Shown here: one piece after another, positions 5,672 to 7,409 of the stretch
Position numbering within the stretch: the first letter of the stretch is position 1
Layout: every line of letters starts with the position of its first letter
Assembly: GCA_043814315.1 (NCBI GenBank)
Contig: JBDRKE010000031.1
Span: 1 to 7,409, forward strand
Direction: 5' to 3'
Length of the DNA stretch: 7,409 bases
From: JBDRKE01 sp043814315
GTDB taxonomy: Bacteria; Omnitrophota; Gorgyraeia; Gygaellales; Profunditerraquicolaceae
The notes under the pieces: generated by a model
Told to the model about the DNA's origin: nothing
The model's input: the letters and a program-made list of their open reading frames with translations, nothing else
Databases searched by the model: none
Translations under genes and position numbers: made by a program

Positions 5672-5822
5672 TTATCTTTCTCTTTCTTATCCTATAGAAA
5701 TCTCTCAGCATCTGCCAAGTAGCCCTAAAGCGCGCATTGGAACTCTGTGCCTGCCAGAAGCCGATATCAAAACTATGCCCTGCTTTAGAAATATGAACTA
5801 TCCTCTCCCAAATTCTTTTCAT
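5619..5822 (-). CDS. Small protein, likely partner of a nucleotidyltransferase-type module
   Basis: A 67-residue frame with a pattern I associate with small proteins encoded just upstream of nucleotidyltransferase genes: FDIGFWQAQSSNARFRATWQMLRDFY, then a basic segment and FRLQRSVETL. No signal peptide or membrane segment is seen; a helical cytoplasmic protein is likely. The ATG at 5822 has only a weak purine stretch upstream, but a good promoter precedes it. Its 3' end overlaps the next start (5671) by 53 bp, as expected for a translationally coupled pair. The downstream partner has decayed, so this gene may be intact but without a partner. It has no enzymatic motif. I infer a toxin-antitoxin-like or defence-type origin from the pairing alone. 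Confidence 0.5.
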   Translation of the reverse strand: MKRIWERIVHISKAGHSFDIGFWQAQSSNARFRATWQMLRDFYRIRKRKINAHTFRLQRSVETLRKR

Positions 5823-5842
5823 TTTCTCTTAGTCTTTCTCTT

Positions 5843-5871
5843 ATTTTACAACCATTATGCCAAAAAATCAA
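5843..5871 (-). promoter_or_regulatory. Candidate promoter of the small partner gene
   Basis: On the minus strand, TTGATT (5871-5866), a 17-nt spacer and TAAAAT (5848-5843), one base from the -10 consensus. Transcription would start near 5836, 14 nt before ATG at 5822. From here to the array at 5947 I see nothing else. Confidence 0.4.
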
Positions 5872-5946
5872 TACTTCAAAACCACGGCTTGTTGCAGGGT
5901 CAATCCCCCTGAAATACTCCGGCAGGTGAAGCGGAAACGACAGACA

Positions 5947-6100
5947 GGTGTCAGGGTATCAGATAAAGGTGTCAGGGTATCCGGATATCAGGATTTGGTT
6001 ATCAGGAAATCGGGTTATCAGGTCAGCATTTGTTATTGCTCTTCCCGATCCCCTGATTCCCTGATCTCCAGATCCCGATCACCCGATCTCCCGATAACCT
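5947..6100. repeat. Two-armed inverted array of ATCAGG/ATCGGG words
   Basis: The plus-strand left arm (5947-6022) is made of TATCAGG, AATCGGG, TCAGGGTATC and similar words, with an exact 14-bp direct repeat GGTGTCAGGGTATC at 5947-5960 and 5968-5981. The right arm (about 6043-6100) is made of the complements CCCGATC, CCTGATT and CCTGATC. A short AT-rich centre separates them. The unit is near 8 bp. The transcript from the upstream gene (stop at 6124) could fold here into a long imperfect hairpin, which may end transcription or protect the 3' end. No gene is supported; an open plus-strand frame across it is only a consequence of the repeat. Confidence 0.8.
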
Positions 6101-6123
6101 AATTCAGGCTTACAGCTTACAAC

Positions 6124-7409
6124 TTATTTATTGAGAATAGAGGCGTTGTTAATGGAGGCGTTCTGGATAACTGCTTCAGCGGCTCCTGCCGCCGGCGTAT
6201 AAGTAATCGTCAATTGGGCAGCAAAACCACCTGTATCATAATCTTCAAAGCATCGATACGTTTGTTGCGATACGCCTGATACCACCCAAGCAAAAGCCAT
6301 TGCGTTGCCACTGATAAATGCCGTGCCATCAATGATCTCTTGAGTAAGAGCACTTAAATTACCGCCTATTTCAAGGTCTGACGCTATCCATGCAGCAGCA
6401 GTTGGTTTATATGATACGTTAGCCGTTGTTTTAGTGCGCTGGCTAGGCCTAGTACCAGAACTCCAATCAGCTGGATTTGCTTCCTTTATGCCATATATAG
6501 CAGAAGTCCATGTAGGATCTGCATAACTATATGTTGTGTCCACAAGTATACGAGTATCGCTAATTGTTGAACCACTCGGAACTGTCACGTTCTGCCAACG
6601 TAGAGCCGGGCTGTCATTTGCGCCCACATAACCAGCATTAATTCCATCAGCATCTATTCCATCCAGATCCATGGATGCCGTGCCTATTTCAAATGCATCA
6701 TCGTTGGTACTTGCTATTCCCGTTGGCCCCCACGTATCCGGATAAACTCCTTTAATTTCTCCTGCCTGATATTTATCTTCGTTGAGCAAAAGGGCTAATC
6801 TGGTTAGTTGTTTTTCTTCAATATAGTGGGCAGTTTCGTCTTCCAGCCATTTCCAGTAAAAGCCGGTTTCGGGATTACGGTAACCAAGTAGAAGTGGATG
6901 ATGGATGATGCCTGCCTGCCGGACAGGCAGGGATTGTGGATTGTGGATTTTCTTTGTGTTTACATTCGCGTAAATGGGTTCCAGCCCTGCGCTGTCCTGC
7001 TCTATGGCCAGGCGGTACTCGCCCGCCTGTTTGGCTTCGGTGTCAAAGGAAAACTGCGCATCATTGGAACCGCCGGCTCTTAGGGCAATAGTTGATTTTT
7101 GGTTGCTTGTTTCAAGGTCATAGGCAATTTCTATGCAGTCGGCTGCATTGGTTGTTTTTGTTTCTTTGATCCTGAAATTGAAGGCATGGGCAACTTCCTT
7201 TTGCCACTCTTCGCCTTTTTTGGTTTCCGGATAAAAAGCGATTTCATGCACTTTTTCATTGTTGCTCCAGAATTCCCATTCATTGCCGTTTAGATGAATG
7301 CTGGAGTCGGCGAACTTCAAGATTTTGTTTTGCTCATCCCAGACGTAGGGCGTGTAGGTGCCGTCGGCCAGTTGAATGTTCTTTTGGCCGATTGAGGATT
7401 TGTAGACAT
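6124..7409 (-). CDS. C-terminal 427 residues of a large beta-rich, probably extracellular protein (5' end outside window)
   Basis: The frame stays open to the window edge. A TTG at 7320 is not the start, because the 29 codons upstream read as convincing protein (IQLADGTYTPYVWDEQNKI). No enzyme motif is seen. Visible residues about 1-145 alternate polar and hydrophobic positions (NEWEFWSNNEKVHEIAFYP, IALRAGGSNDAQFSF), suggesting beta structure. About 175-225 includes PETGFYWKWLEDETAHYIEEK. The last 170 residues (RWQNVTVPSG...ISDTRILVDTTY...SAIYGIKEANPADWSSGTRPSQRTKTTANVSY...ISGNAMAFAWVVSG...FAAQLTITY) resemble a DNRLRE-like beta-sandwich of secreted or virion-surface proteins. The tail is Ala/Asn-rich. 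It could be a surface protein, a secretion substrate or a prophage tail component. Residues about 153-175 carry an in-frame repeat insertion. Coding is sure; function is not. Confidence 0.85.
   Translation of the reverse strand, partial: VYKSSIGQKNIQLADGTYTPYVWDEQNKILKFADSSIHLNGNEWEFWSNNEKVHEIAFYPETKKGEEWQKEVAHAFNFRIKETKTTNAADCIEIAYDLETSNQKSTIALRAGGSNDAQFSFDTEAKQAGEYRLAIEQDSAGLEPIYANVNTKKIHNPQSLPVRQAGIIHHPLLLGYRNPETGFYWKWLEDETAHYIEEKQLTRLALLLNEDKYQAGEIKGVYPDTWGPTGIASTNDDAFEIGTASMDLDGIDADGINAGYVGANDSPALRWQNVTVPSGSTISDTRILVDTTYSYADPTWTSAIYGIKEANPADWSSGTRPSQRTKTTANVSYKPTAAAWIASDLEIGGNLSALTQEIIDGTAFISGNAMAFAWVVSGVSQQTYRCFEDYDTGGFAAQLTITYTPAAGAAEAVIQNASINNASILNK
6894..6950. repeat. In-frame repeat insertion with a perfect 8-bp-stem palindrome
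   Basis: The core is CCTGCCTG (6911-6918), loop CCGGA, CAGGCAGG (6924-6931), translated on the minus strand as SLPVRQAG. On one side is a GGATGAT 7-bp repeat (about 6896-6909); on the other, GGATTGT twice (6931-6944). The encoded stretch KIHNPQSLPVRQAGIIHH breaks the beta-rich context without closing the frame. I recall similar CCTGCCTG-CAGGCAGG palindromes within genes of other candidate-phylum bacteria, but cannot check this here. Confidence 0.8.

Noticed and set aside
5857..6102. Plus-strand open frame across the ATCAGG array
   Set aside because: Its second half is only translated repeat words (VRVSDKGVRVSGYQ, SRSPDLPIT); there is no ribosome binding site and no family resemblance.
7318..7320. 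TTG as the start codon of the large protein gene
   Set aside because: The same frame continues upstream without a stop to the window edge and encodes plausible protein; the gene is simply cut by the window.

Overview
The window looks like a chromosomal segment of an uncultivated diderm bacterium. The style is most like Candidatus Omnitrophota or a related candidate phylum: a type II secretion (T2SS) / type IV pilus-like gene run whose gaps are filled with degenerate 7-8 bp repeat words, plus a short palindrome inserted in frame in a coding region. The lineage is inferred from style, not from a marker gene. Every gene I can support is on the minus strand, so transcription runs from high to low coordinates.

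Layout in transcription order. (1) 7409-6124: the C-terminal 427 residues of a large, probably extracellular beta-rich protein, entering from outside the window and carrying an in-frame palindromic repeat. (2) 6100-5947: a two-armed inverted array of ATCAGG/ATCGGG words. (3) 5871-5471: a promoter, a 67-residue small protein, and overlapping it the first residues of a decayed nucleotidyltransferase-like gene, which together look like the remnant of a two-gene module. (4) 5504-4067: a strong promoter, an exported TPR protein, an exported 125-residue protein, and a possible terminator. A 13-bp inverted motif (GGGGTCAGRATTA) lies at each end of this two-gene unit. (5) 4046-2283: a strong promoter and gspE, the secretion ATPase. 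(6) 2235-2101: a long AAATCCC/GGGATTT inverted array. (7) 2052-844: gspF, the inner-membrane platform protein. (8) 790-1: one uninterrupted frame joining a complete S23/IVS-type four-helix-bundle protein to the major pseudopilin GspG, which leaves the window before its stop codon.

GspE powers assembly, GspF is the membrane platform, and GspG is the subunit polymerised into the pseudopilus. The TPR protein and its small exported neighbour could be periplasmic partners of this machine, but only their position suggests it.

The most unusual point is at 1-840. The S23 segment is AT-rich (about 36% GC at 481-780 by hand count, against about 53% at 1-360 in the pseudopilin). It is bracketed by two 32-bp arrays of 8-bp units that are inverted relative to one another. 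The array on the pseudopilin side is inside the reading frame, upstream of the prepilin cleavage site. Gain or loss of one 8-bp unit would cut the pseudopilin out of frame, so this may be a phase-variable switch on T2SS assembly created by insertion of an S23 cassette.
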